The translations under genes and the position numbers were made by a program. Below, piece after piece: positions 1 to 6,424 of a stretch of DNA of 6,538 nucleotides. The stretch lies in the NCBI GenBank assembly GCA_904380375.1, contig CAJFID010000050.1:1-6538 (forward strand), read 5' to 3'. The notes beneath the pieces are model-generated. The model did not search any database. It saw nothing but the letters and a program-made list of their open reading frames with translations, and was not told the DNA's origin. This DNA comes from Avimonas intestinalis (GTDB taxonomy: Bacteria; Bacillota; Clostridia; Oscillospirales; Acutalibacteraceae). Within the stretch, counting starts at the first letter, position 1, and the number at the start of each line of letters is the position of its first letter.

Positions 1-146
1 GCCAAAACAGAGTGCATTTACCGCCACAAGCCGGCCGCCTTCGCCGAAGCATACGAGATGATCGACCGGTACATCCTTTTTTACAACCACGAGCGCATCG
101 GTACAAAACAGGAGTGGCGCCGCTGTCGCTACGCCACTCCTTCTAA
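1..146 (+). pseudogene. IS3-family (IS150-like) transposase OrfB, 3' end with frameshift
   Basis: This is the C-terminal tail of an IS3-family DDE transposase; the window cuts off its 5' part. Frame 1 reads TECIYRHKPAAFAEAYEMID then RYILFYNHERI, which matches the conserved end of IS150-type OrfB (a K-T-E-C/x-x-Y/H motif followed by I-x-x-YI-x-FYN-x-ERI). After ERI the frame-1 reading becomes unlike the family and runs to a TGA at 217-219. In the frame whose codons start at multiples of three, positions 105-146 read KTGVAPLSLRHSF then TAA (144-146), which is the expected family ending. One base therefore appears to be missing between about 97 and 102. The copy is probably inactive unless this is a sequencing error. 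It converges on the hydantoinase gene. The family call is firm; the exact IS name is unknown. Confidence 0.8.
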
Positions 147-198
147 AACTCAATTTTTCCTACGCTTTTTTCCTGTCCCCGCTATCTGGGGCGGTTCA
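147..198 (+). mobile_element. Probable right end (IRR) of the IS3-family element
   Basis: The bases after the ancestral transposase stop have the layout usual for an IS150-like right end: a short A/T-rich spacer, then a terminal inverted repeat ending in CA. The tip read inward from 198 is TGAACCGCCCC (complement of positions 188-198). The stretch also contains a CCCC-gctatct-GGGG mini-palindrome at 177-191. The left end lies outside the window, so the repeat cannot be matched, and no target-site duplication can be tested. The end point at 198 is inferred from the TG...CA rule. Confidence 0.5.
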
Positions 199-259
199 GA
201 TACGCCTCCCGGGGCTTGAGCCATAGGGCTTATCTCATAAGGCAGAGCGGCGTTTCCCG

Positions 260-2260
260 CTACAGGCCGATGCCGCCGACCGCCTGCGCAACGGCGGTGG
301 AGCCGAGGTACACCGTAAAGCCCGATGCCTGCGCCTCGTCCCGGCGGAGCTCCACCGTAGCGGTGACATCCCCGGCGGCGCCGCGGCGGCGCGCCTCCTT
401 CTGCGCCTCTTCCAGGGCTTCGGAGCGCGCAAACGCTTCCGCCTGCTCCAGGTCCTCAAAGGTGCGGGGCTGGCTGCCGTATACCACATACCCGGCGATT
501 TTCTCTATGCCCGCCACGGGACGCACTTCGACGCTGCGGGAAACGCAGACGTTGCCGACAACCGCCCCCAGCGCGTTGGCCACTTCGTGATGGGTGGGGA
601 TGACCGCCCGGGTGCCGAGCATCTGCGCGACCTCGGGCAGGAAGACGCGGATGGGGGCGCCCACCCCCGCCAGCGAGAAGGAGGTGCTCAGCGAGACGGA
701 GAGGCAGCCGCCGGCGTTTCCGGCTTTCTGCCGGTCGTACTGCTCAAGAATGCATTGCTTCATTTCGGCGCTGATGCCGTCCTGCATCCGGTCGGGCGAC
801 TCGTTTTCGATCAGGGCCTCCACTACGTTTAGGTAGATCTTCCGCCGTACCTCGTCGTATACGAGCTCGCCCAGCTCGTCGGCGGTGATCCCGAGGTTTC
901 GGGCGACAAAGCGGGCACCCAGGAGGGAGGCTTCGGCGTCGTAGCGGGCAAAATCCCCCCGCAGGTGCATGATGTCGGTGGGGGTGAGGCCACAGAGCTG
1001 TACCACCCCTTCCTTCAGCAGGCGGGCAACATCGAGGGAATATACGTCCTTGCCCACCGCCGCGGCGGCCTGCGCGCGGGAGAGGGGGCCGTCCCCAAGC
1101 GCCCGGCAGAACGCCCTTTCCTCCGGCGTATACCGCTTCTGCCCCTCAATGTCCCGGACGAGCAGGTAGTGCTCATGCAGGTATTGGGTGTGTCGTTTCC
1201 CGCTTTCGGCTAGCTCCCGCAGGGATTCCTTTACCTGGGGGTACCGGGCTGCGACAACGCAGAGCGGGACCACCCGGTATTCCTCAAGGACCAGGGAGCC
1301 GTCCCGGTAATGCACGGCGCTGTCCCCACCCAAGCCGACGGTCTTGATATACAGCCCGCTGACAAAGGTTTTCCACTTACCGATGCGCACCCCCTGGGTG
1401 ACCTTGACCGGGGCGCCGTCCCGCACCAGGGCGATATCGGTGGTGGTGCCGCCCATATCGACCACGATGCAGTTTTTCTCCCCCGTGAGGGCCGCGCTGC
1501 CCATCACGCTGGCGGCCGGCCCGCAAAGCAGGGTTTCGACCGGATGGAGCCGGGCAAAGGCCTCGGACATCAGGCTGCCGTCGCTGCGCACGATGACCGT
1601 GGAGGGGTGGAGCCCCCGGCGGTCCATAGCTGTGCGGATGGCGGCCAGGAATTCCTCAATGACGGGCAGAAGCTGGGCGTTCAGCAGGGTGCTGGCCCCG
1701 CGCTGCAGGCAGTTGAGCTCCGAAAACAGCTCGTGCCCGCAGACGACCGGGATGTCAAAAAACTCCCGGACGATATCCCGCGCCTGCTTTTCAATCCGAC
1801 CGCCGTTGTTCATCGCGTTCATTTCCAGGATCGCCGCGCCGTCCAGTTCCCGGAACGACTGCTGGACCCGCTGGCGGAAGAGCTCCCAGTCCGGCTCCTG
1901 CCCGACGGCCCCTGCCGATAGGCCGCCTTCCTCAAGCAGAATTTCGTCGGCGGGAGGAAGGCCGTATTTCCCGCCCAGCTCGTCGATCACTTTGCGGTTG
2001 CCGCCGAAAAAGGCCAGCTTGGCCCGCCCGCCTTTGTTCTCCACGCAGGCGTTGGTAGCCAGCGTTGTTGACAGCGAGAGGACGCTGGCTTGAGCGAGGG
2101 CTTCGGGGGGCAGGCGGTCCAGGGCGGCGAGGATCCCCTTGGACAGGTCCTCCCGTGTGGTAAGCGCTTTGGCGGTGCCCAAAACCTCATCTGCGTCAAA
2201 ATCATACAGCACGGCGTCGGTATAGGTGCCGCCGGTGTCAATACCGATTCCAATTTTCAT
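260..2260 (-). CDS. Hydantoinase/oxoprolinase family protein, A-type subunit (HyuA-like)
   Basis: This predicted cytoplasmic protein of 666 residues belongs to the N-methylhydantoinase A / 5-oxoprolinase / acetone carboxylase beta group. These enzymes use ATP to activate a carbonyl for ring opening or carboxylation. Two ASKHA-type phosphate-binding motifs are visible: GIDTGGTYTD (residues 6-15) and VVDMGGTTTD (266-275). Other family blocks are STTLATNACVENKGGRAKL (63-81), ETLLCGPAASVMGS (242-255), TVGLGGDS (307-314) and HHEVANALGAVVGN (557-570). The ATG at 2258-2260 follows GGAGG (2268-2272) at 7 nt. The frame is open to 2440, but that extension would translate a terminator hairpin, so it is rejected. 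No B subunit gene (HyuB-like) lies next to it; downstream is the IS3 remnant, 62 bases past the stop. I see no clear promoter and no terminator. The family is certain; the substrate is unknown. Confidence 0.94.
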   Translation of the reverse strand: MKIGIGIDTGGTYTDAVLYDFDADEVLGTAKALTTREDLSKGILAALDRLPPEALAQASVLSLSTTLATNACVENKGGRAKLAFFGGNRKVIDELGGKYGLPPADEILLEEGGLSAGAVGQEPDWELFRQRVQQSFRELDGAAILEMNAMNNGGRIEKQARDIVREFFDIPVVCGHELFSELNCLQRGASTLLNAQLLPVIEEFLAAIRTAMDRRGLHPSTVIVRSDGSLMSEAFARLHPVETLLCGPAASVMGSAALTGEKNCIVVDMGGTTTDIALVRDGAPVKVTQGVRIGKWKTFVSGLYIKTVGLGGDSAVHYRDGSLVLEEYRVVPLCVVAARYPQVKESLRELAESGKRHTQYLHEHYLLVRDIEGQKRYTPEERAFCRALGDGPLSRAQAAAAVGKDVYSLDVARLLKEGVVQLCGLTPTDIMHLRGDFARYDAEASLLGARFVARNLGITADELGELVYDEVRRKIYLNVVEALIENESPDRMQDGISAEMKQCILEQYDRQKAGNAGGCLSVSLSTSFSLAGVGAPIRVFLPEVAQMLGTRAVIPTHHEVANALGAVVGNVCVSRSVEVRPVAGIEKIAGYVVYGSQPRTFEDLEQAEAFARSEALEEAQKEARRRGAAGDVTATVELRRDEAQASGFTVYLGSTAVAQAVGGIGL

Positions 2261-2284
2261 GCTTTGTCCTCCGTTGTTTTGATG

Positions 2285-2300
2285 GTTCCCTTGCGTTCCC
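2285..2300. repeat. Direct repeat GTTCCC, 10-bp period, upstream of the hydantoinase gene
   Basis: GTTCCC occurs at 2285-2290 and again at 2295-2300, one helical turn apart, between the hydantoinase ribosome binding site and the upstream terminator. Such phasing suits a regulator or activator site, but six-base copies can arise by chance and no regulator gene is next to it. Confidence 0.2.
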
Positions 2301-2382
2301 CTATACGGTACCCCTTCTGCCGGAGGAATGGAAGGGAGTTTTTTTGCCTTTTTGGTATTTTCCGGCGGAAGTGGGACGCCCG

Positions 2383-2429
2383 GAAAAAAGCCTGCCGCCG
2401 GCCCCGTTCCCAGGGGTGCGGCGGCAGGC
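2383..2429 (-). terminator. Rho-independent terminator of the 2482-3681 MFS gene
   Basis: On the - strand, GCCTGCCGCCG (2419-2429) pairs perfectly over 11 bp with CGGCGGCAGGC (2390-2400). The loop holds a further CCCC/GGGG pairing, and TTTTTT (2384-2389) follows directly. It starts 53 bases after the transporter stop and 122 bases ahead of the hydantoinase start. It should separate the two genes into different transcripts or make the second depend on read-through. Confidence 0.85.
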
Positions 2430-2481
2430 GGAAGGCGCAAAGAAAGCCGGCGCGGAGCCGGGAACCAGCAAGGAGGTTACC

Positions 2482-3681
2482 CTAAAGGGTGGTTTCAACA
2501 GCCCCATCATACCGCCCCTGCTTTTTCAGCAGGCGCACCAGCCCAAAGGTGGCGACCGCCATGACCGCAAACAGGAGCAGAAGGACATACGGGAAAAGGG
2601 ACAGCCCGGCGGCCTGGGCCAGCAGGCTGAACAGCGGCGGTACGGCCATGATCCCGACATAGGAAGCCGCCATCTGGGTCCCCATCACCGACGGGGCGAT
2701 GTCCTGCCCGAAGTTGCGGGGGGTCAGGTGGACCAGGTTGGGGAAAAGCGGCCCGTTGCCGAAGCCGATGATAAACAGCCCGACGCCGGCGGCAGGCCCA
2801 GGCAGGGGCAGCATCAGCAGCAGGATCGCCGCCAGGACGACGCCCTGCCCGATATGGATCAGCCGCCAGGCGGATACCCGGTTGGCCAGCAGGCCGGAAA
2901 CAAACCGCCCAAGCGCCATGCCGACATAATAAAAGGTAATCATCTGTGCCGCCTGGCTGGCGGATAACCCCTTGGCGCTGACCAGGAAGGTGCTCCCCCA
3001 AATGCCGCACAGGTTCTCTATGGCGCAGGAGCCGATGAAGACCAGCCAGACCATGCGAGCGGCCGGCATTTTGGCTATCGCGGCAAAGGAGAGGGGCCGG
3101 GCTTCCTCCACCCGCGTTGCGAGCGGGCTTGCCGCGGCCTTTTTCCAGAGCGGCAGGGCTGCCAGCGCCAGGACGGCGATCCCGGCCTGCACCAGGCCCA
3201 TCATCCGGTAGCCGTGCCGCCAGTTGTTCTGGTCGGAGAGGGCCAGGGACATCAGGTAAGGGCTCAACGAGATGCCGATCCCGTAAAAGCAGTGCAGGAA
3301 GCTCATATGGGAGGCCCGGTAGTGCAGGGCGACATAGCTGTTCAGGCCGGAATCAATGGCGCCCGCCCCGAGCCCCAGAGGGACGGCGAACAGGCAAAGC
3401 CAAAGCAGGCTGGGGGAAAGGGAAAAGCCGAAAATGGCGAACACCGTCAAAAGCGTACTGGCCGCGGTAACCAGCCCGGTGCCGAAACGGTGGATCAGCC
3501 GCGCGCTCAAAAGGCTGGAAACCACGGTGGAGCCGGAAATCAGAAGGGTTACCATGCTGGCGGAGGCAACCGGCGCCCCCAGCTCCGGATAGATCGCCGG
3601 CCATGCTGTCCCAAAGAGGGAGTCCGGGATCCCTAAACCGATAAAGGTGATGTAGATGACGCAAAGCAGGAGTGTCGCCAC
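2482..3681 (-). CDS. MFS transporter (fucose-permease-like MFS_1 type)
   Basis: This is an inner-membrane major facilitator of 399 residues, in the usual 390-410 range, with about 12 hydrophobic helices. The first helix block has a family signature, GLGIPDSLFGTAWPAIY (residues 15-31). The loop 2-3 motif is degenerate (SARLIHRFGTG, about 59-69). The second half has a GLGxxPxFP-like block, GFGNGPLFPNLVHLTP. The start is taken as the GTG at 3679-3681, preceded by AGAGGA (3688-3693) at 6 nt. An in-frame ATG at 3736-3738 (418 residues) has only a weak GGA. The ATG at 3802-3804 and anything further upstream lie inside or before the promoter at 3793-3821, so they cannot be starts of that transcript. 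The substrate cannot be told; closeness to the hydantoinase gene suggests a shared small-molecule pathway. The fold is certain; the start is about 70 percent. Confidence 0.93.
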   Translation of the reverse strand: MATLLLCVIYITFIGLGIPDSLFGTAWPAIYPELGAPVASASMVTLLISGSTVVSSLLSARLIHRFGTGLVTAASTLLTVFAIFGFSLSPSLLWLCLFAVPLGLGAGAIDSGLNSYVALHYRASHMSFLHCFYGIGISLSPYLMSLALSDQNNWRHGYRMMGLVQAGIAVLALAALPLWKKAAASPLATRVEEARPLSFAAIAKMPAARMVWLVFIGSCAIENLCGIWGSTFLVSAKGLSASQAAQMITFYYVGMALGRFVSGLLANRVSAWRLIHIGQGVVLAAILLLMLPLPGPAAGVGLFIIGFGNGPLFPNLVHLTPRNFGQDIAPSVMGTQMAASYVGIMAVPPLFSLLAQAAGLSLFPYVLLLLFAVMAVATFGLVRLLKKQGRYDGAVETTL

Positions 3682-3687
3682 AAAGAT

Positions 3688-3693
3688 TCCTCT
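3688..3693 (-). promoter_or_regulatory. Ribosome binding site that fixes the GTG start of the MFS gene
   Basis: The - strand reads AGAGGA (within AAAGAGGA), 6 nt before GTG 3681-3679. No candidate ATG further upstream in this frame has a comparable site, and only this start and ATG 3738 lie within the transcript predicted from the promoter at 3793-3821. Confidence 0.65.
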
Positions 3694-3792
3694 TTCGCTG
3701 ATGAATTTTCGGCCGGAGGGCAGGGGCCGCGCTCCCATTAGCGGATCCGTATTGGCTGTCCGCGCCTTTGGGGGGAGGCCATTCTTCTCCGA

Positions 3793-3821
3793 TGTATAAC
3801 ACATCTGCCGAAGAAAGTCAA
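3793..3821 (-). promoter_or_regulatory. Sigma-A promoter for the 2482-3681 MFS gene, with overlapping palindrome
   Basis: The - strand carries TTGACT (3816-3821), a 17-bp spacer and TATACA (3793-3798), with an extended -10 (TG-T-TATACA). The start of transcription would be near 3786, giving a leader of about 105 nt to the GTG start. The -10 is nested in the palindrome GATGT-ataac-ACATC (3791-3805). The -35 lies within a second inverted repeat, CTGCCG at 3805-3810 and CGGCAG at 3829-3834. Either could be an operator; that is inference. Confidence 0.75.
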
Positions 3822-3914
3822 TCACTTCCGGCAGACAGCTTCCTGCCTCACCCTCATTGCCGCAGGCCGGCTGGCGAATTATCCGGCCTTGGCAAGTTCC
3901 CAAGTGGCCTTGCG

Positions 3915-3955
3915 ATAAAAGAAAAGGCTGCGTGGAGTGGATTCCCCAACGCAGC
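3915..3955 (-). terminator. Rho-independent terminator downstream of the TIGR04076 gene
   Basis: On the - strand, GCTGCGT (3949-3955) pairs with ACGCAGC (3927-3933), with extra GGGG/CTCC pairing inside. A C-TTTTCTTTTAT run follows at about 3916-3926. It lies about 150 bases after the TIGR04076 stop and just before the MFS promoter, so it insulates the two units. The U run is interrupted by a C, so strength is uncertain. Confidence 0.65.
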
Positions 3956-4106
3956 ACGGCGGTTTCACGGGATGTGCTTTGCTCATTCAATCGTTTGCCA
4001 AAGAAATAATACACCCATTTATATCTTGATTGAAAACCTTAACTTACTTTATCGCTTAAGTCGTTATAATCATGTTCCAATTATTTAGCCCATTCCGCAT
4101 TTTGCT

Positions 4107-4439
4107 CTAATCTTTCGGCCTTTCCTTGTTGGGAAGGGGGATTCCATTTTCATCCCGATTTATGGGATATGCCTTAAGGTGAAAAGTAATACAGTGGTCG
4201 GCGCAGGGCATGTCCATTTCATATTTTTCATTGTTGCCCCTGTATGTAAAATCGCCACCGCATCGAACGGTTTCGCACCATGTATATACTTGTATCATCG
4301 TTTTTGGGCACATTCCGGCGGGACATTCGTATTGAAAGACAAATTTATCTCCCTCTTCCAAACCAAGCCTGCAATGTCCGGCTTTCCCAGCTGTAGCAGT
4401 CAACTCAAATTCCCAGTCCTCTGTACACCACTTTCTCAT
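4107..4439 (-). CDS. Small cysteine-rich protein, TIGR04076 family
   Basis: This is a soluble protein of 110 residues without signal peptide or membrane segment. It resembles the uncharacterised TIGR04076 family, which is common in anaerobic Firmicutes. Eight cysteines are visible at residues 5, 23, 39, 44, 55, 60, 79 and 83. They include CPAGMCPKT (39-47), a C-x4-C pair CETVRC (55-60) and CADHC (79-83), and there is a GGDFTYRG block. The layout suggests metal or Fe-S binding or disulfides, but no function is established. The ATG at 4437-4439 follows GGGAGG (4446-4451) at 6 nt, an excellent site. The C-terminus is polar (NKERPKD). It has its own promoter and a long leader with a hairpin, and is followed by the terminator at 3915-3955. 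It is less GC-rich than the two genes to its left. Confidence 0.88.
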   Translation of the reverse strand: MRKWCTEDWEFELTATAGKAGHCRLGLEEGDKFVFQYECPAGMCPKTMIQVYTWCETVRCGGDFTYRGNNEKYEMDMPCADHCITFHLKAYPINRDENGIPLPNKERPKD

Positions 4440-4466
4440 AACTAACCTCCCTTATCAAATATAAAT

Positions 4467-4507
4467 AAACCTGCCAATAAAGCAACTGATGATTTATTGG
4501 CAGGTTT
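4467..4507 (-). terminator. Perfect 15-bp-stem hairpin in the TIGR04076 leader (terminator or attenuator)
   Basis: AAACCTGCCAATAAA (4467-4481) and TTTATTGGCAGGTTT (4493-4507) are exact reverse complements around an 11-base loop. On the - strand the stem is followed by TTTATTTATATTT, so it has the form of an intrinsic terminator. It ends only 15 bases before the GGGAGG of the TIGR04076 gene and lies inside the transcript from the promoter at 4648-4676. It could be an attenuator, an mRNA-stabilising hairpin, or a terminator left from a lost upstream gene. Confidence 0.65.
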
Positions 4508-4529
4508 CTACACTGAAAAGGTAACACAA
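4494..4529 (-). CDS. Possible 11-codon leader peptide ahead of the TIGR04076 gene
   Basis: The - strand carries AAGGAG (4536-4541), 6 nt before TTG (4527-4529), which opens MCYLFSVETCQ and stops at TAA (4494-4496). The last codons and the stop lie within the first arm of the 4467-4507 hairpin. This is the geometry expected if a translating ribosome affects folding. The peptide has two cysteines, matching a cysteine-rich downstream product, but no run of a single amino acid. A frame this short with a good ribosome site can arise by chance, so this is tentative. An overlapping GTG frame (start 4525-4527) is an alternative reading. Confidence 0.22.
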   Translation of the reverse strand: MCYLFSVETCQ

Positions 4530-4647
4530 AAAGAACTCCTTGGGGTTTTAGAAAGTGATTTGAACTCTCATAATTGAAGATCACTGAAATACTTTTCTTT
4601 TAATATAGAATGGCGCCGCAGCATTTCTTTGCTATCATGTGCTATTT

Positions 4648-4676
4648 AATATATCTTTAATATAATTTCTGTGCAA
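4648..4676 (-). promoter_or_regulatory. Sigma-A promoter for the TIGR04076 gene
   Basis: The - strand reads TTGCAC (4671-4676), 17 bp, TATATT (4648-4653), in a very A/T-rich stretch. Transcription would start near 4641, leaving a leader of about 200 nt before the ATG at 4439. It lies 77 bases beyond the stop of the upstream MFS gene, so the TIGR04076 gene can be expressed on its own. A/T-rich DNA raises the chance of false matches. Confidence 0.5.
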
Positions 4677-4752
4677 ATTTATATACTGTTTTATACGGCT
4701 ATTGCGTTTGAAGCTGTACGATTTTCGCTGTGTTTTCTCCCGCTCAAATGTT

Positions 4753-6030
4753 TTATTCCGCTACTTGCGGCTCCTGGATATGGCCGATGATAAGCATTGC
4801 CGTGACAAACAATAGGAATATGAAAACGAAGGGCAGGCGGCGATCCAGGCTGGAGAGCCATCCGGCAAGATACCCGAAGGGGGAGGAAAGGGCAATGGTC
4901 GAGGCCATGATAAGGGCATTCAGGCGTGCCCGTTCCTGGGAGGTGATGTTCAGTTGGAGAAGCGCGTCTTTGCGCGGGTTCACCAGCGCAGCGGCCACAG
5001 CGGCAACAAATACATAAAGCAGAACAAACCCTAGACTGTCCGCTGGAGAGAAGATCAGCACCAAGGCCGCCACTGCGTATAGCCCCAAACCGATCCATAG
5101 CGGAACGCGGAATTTTGTGGCGTTCATGCGATGCTGAAAGCCCACCATGAAGATCAGCATGACCGCAGCGTTCAAAATGGGAAACAGCGCCAAAAAGTTT
5201 TCTGAAAGCCCTAGCCGCTGTGTCACATACAATCCGAAAAAGTTCGTACTCACCATGTTGGTGACATACAGGATCACTGAGACAGCTACCGCTTTGAGTA
5301 CGCCCCGGTTCTTCAGCAGGCTGGGGATCAACTGGCGGTATTCTCCCAGCATATGAAGGATGGATACTCCCCTTGTCTCTGCCCGGCGGATTTGGCCTTG
5401 CTTGGTCTCATGACAAAACCGGAAGGTAATAAGCGTTTTCATGAGCATCGTCAGAGCAAAAAGAAAGTACAGCACCCGCACCACCGGCACAATGGAATGC
5501 GAGCTGACAAAAAGGCCGGAAAGCGGCGCGAAAAAGATAGCCACCAATCCGCCGATGTTCACCCAGGTGTAGAGCCCGACCAGATCCTTTGGATGGGCAT
5601 CCTCAATAAGCAGGCAGTACCATGCCGTCTGGTTGATCTGTTCAAAGCAGTTGAGCAGCGCGGCGGCCAAGAACAGCCAGAAATTGTTTGAAACAGCCCA
5701 CACCAGACAGGCCAGCGACCAACCGAAAAAATCACCCATCATGGTTGTTATTTTTCGCCCCAGCTTGTCGGATAGAATGCCCCCAAAAAAGGAGAACAAC
5801 ACCTGAACCACCATTGTAACAGATAGGATTAGGCCAATCTGCACATCGGTGATGCCCTGTGTGTACATATAAAGAGTGGCAAACGGTGAAATAAGATTGT
5901 AGGGAATTCCCCACAGCGGTTCAATCAATACGAGTGTCCGCGGATTTCCCCTGTTGTCGGCCAATACCTGAAGGAGGGGATGTTCCTTCACGCTTCTTAT
6001 TTTTTCTTTCAGATCCATATACGATATCAT
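4753..6030 (-). CDS. MFS transporter, uncharacterised (drug-efflux-like layout)
   Basis: This is an inner-membrane major facilitator of 425 residues. A charged N-terminus of about 30 residues (MDLKEK, KEHPLL) precedes helix 1. The loop 2-3 signature is well kept as GGILSDKLGRK (residues 83-93), the G-x3-D-x2-GR-K motif common to MFS proteins. A polar central loop (about 204-240, with HETKQGQIRRAETR) separates the two six-helix halves. A charged patch NPRKDALLQL (351-360) follows helix 10. The start is the ATG at 6028-6030 with a weak GAGAAAG upstream; a second ATG (6016-6018, MDLKEK) is possible and would remove four residues. The sequence differs clearly from the other transporter in this window, so the two are not recent duplicates. 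No convincing terminator follows the stop. Neither substrate nor direction of transport can be inferred. Confidence 0.92.
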   Translation of the reverse strand: MISYMDLKEKIRSVKEHPLLQVLADNRGNPRTLVLIEPLWGIPYNLISPFATLYMYTQGITDVQIGLILSVTMVVQVLFSFFGGILSDKLGRKITTMMGDFFGWSLACLVWAVSNNFWLFLAAALLNCFEQINQTAWYCLLIEDAHPKDLVGLYTWVNIGGLVAIFFAPLSGLFVSSHSIVPVVRVLYFLFALTMLMKTLITFRFCHETKQGQIRRAETRGVSILHMLGEYRQLIPSLLKNRGVLKAVAVSVILYVTNMVSTNFFGLYVTQRLGLSENFLALFPILNAAVMLIFMVGFQHRMNATKFRVPLWIGLGLYAVAALVLIFSPADSLGFVLLYVFVAAVAAALVNPRKDALLQLNITSQERARLNALIMASTIALSSPFGYLAGWLSSLDRRLPFVFIFLLFVTAMLIIGHIQEPQVAE

Positions 6031-6052
6031 GTCTTTCTCTAATTTTCCACTT

Positions 6053-6081
6053 ATTCTATCATACTTCCAGCTGAACGAGAA
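6053..6081 (-). promoter_or_regulatory. Possible extended -10 promoter for the 4753-6030 MFS gene
   Basis: The - strand reads TTCTCG (6076-6081), 17 bp, TAGAAT (6053-6058), with TG-A directly before the -10 (extended -10 element). The -35 is poor. It would place the transcript start near 6046, giving a short leader of about 16 nt, compatible with the ATG at 6030. Confidence 0.35.
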
Positions 6082-6178
6082 GAACTTTTTGCAGTGTTTC
6101 TCTCATTCCGACACATTCGTACTTGTCATGATTTTGGGAACGTCTTGTGAATGAGCCCAGCATTTACCATTTATACAG

Positions 6179-6298
6179 TTACTTCCGGCGTTTTGGTTGT
6201 GTGTAACTCCACTCTACCATAGGGCCCTGTATGAATTCTTTTTCCTTAATTTGTTGCACTTGATAGTTTAATTCACCACGGGAGTAAGCCGACGACTT
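6179..6298 (-). pseudogene. Unassigned C-terminal gene remnant (39 codons)
   Basis: A - strand frame opens after a TAA at about 6299-6301 and reads KSSAYSRGELNYQVQQ (first 16 residues), then IKEKEFIQGPMVEW, then SYTQPKRRK, and stops at TAA (6179-6181). The amphipathic, charged middle and the basic KRRK end look like the C-terminus of a real protein rather than random translation. There is no ATG with a ribosome site at its head. I cannot name the family. It may be what remains of a gene cut off by an indel or rearrangement near 6300, or a chance reading frame. It lies between the MFS gene and the + strand promoter. Confidence 0.35.
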
Positions 6299-6424
6299 TT
6301 AAAAAAAGCTGTAAAATACGGAAATTCGAGATAAAACGCTAATGTAGGGCATTTATGGGCAAATACAGGGGAGATTGCTGCCGAAGCAACGAGAAGCGGC
6401 CAGTCATATTTGCAATAACACGAA

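Noticed and set aside
245..261. AGCGG-N6-CCGCT hairpin at the hydantoinase stop as a terminator
   Set aside because: The stem is only 5 bp, overlaps the stop codon and has no following T run on the - strand.
1310..2093. Long + strand frames (203 and 249 codons) opposite the hydantoinase gene
   Set aside because: They are antisense shadows of a GC-rich gene: composition is Arg/Pro/Ala/Ser-rich, there is no ribosome site and no recognisable motif, while the - strand carries clear family motifs throughout.
2261..2440. N-terminal extension of the hydantoinase frame by 60 residues to an ATG at 2440
   Set aside because: The extension is encoded by the terminator hairpin and its T tract (2383-2429), is low-complexity Pro/Ala/Gly, and homologous proteins begin at MKIGIGIDTGGT. 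The ATG at 2260 has GGAGG at ideal distance.
2344..3636. + strand frames of 117-207 codons opposite the middle MFS gene
   Set aside because: Biased Gln/Gly/Arg/Pro composition and no start signals; explained by the high G+C of the transporter gene on the other strand.
3990..4100. TATAAT at about 4068-4073 on the + strand as a promoter
   Set aside because: No acceptable -35 at 16-18 bp, and no + strand gene follows; the stretch is A/T-rich so a chance match is likely.
6059..6163. 34-codon - strand frame (MLGSFTRRS...)
   Set aside because: No ribosome site, overlaps the probable promoter of the MFS gene, and has no recognisable feature; likely chance.
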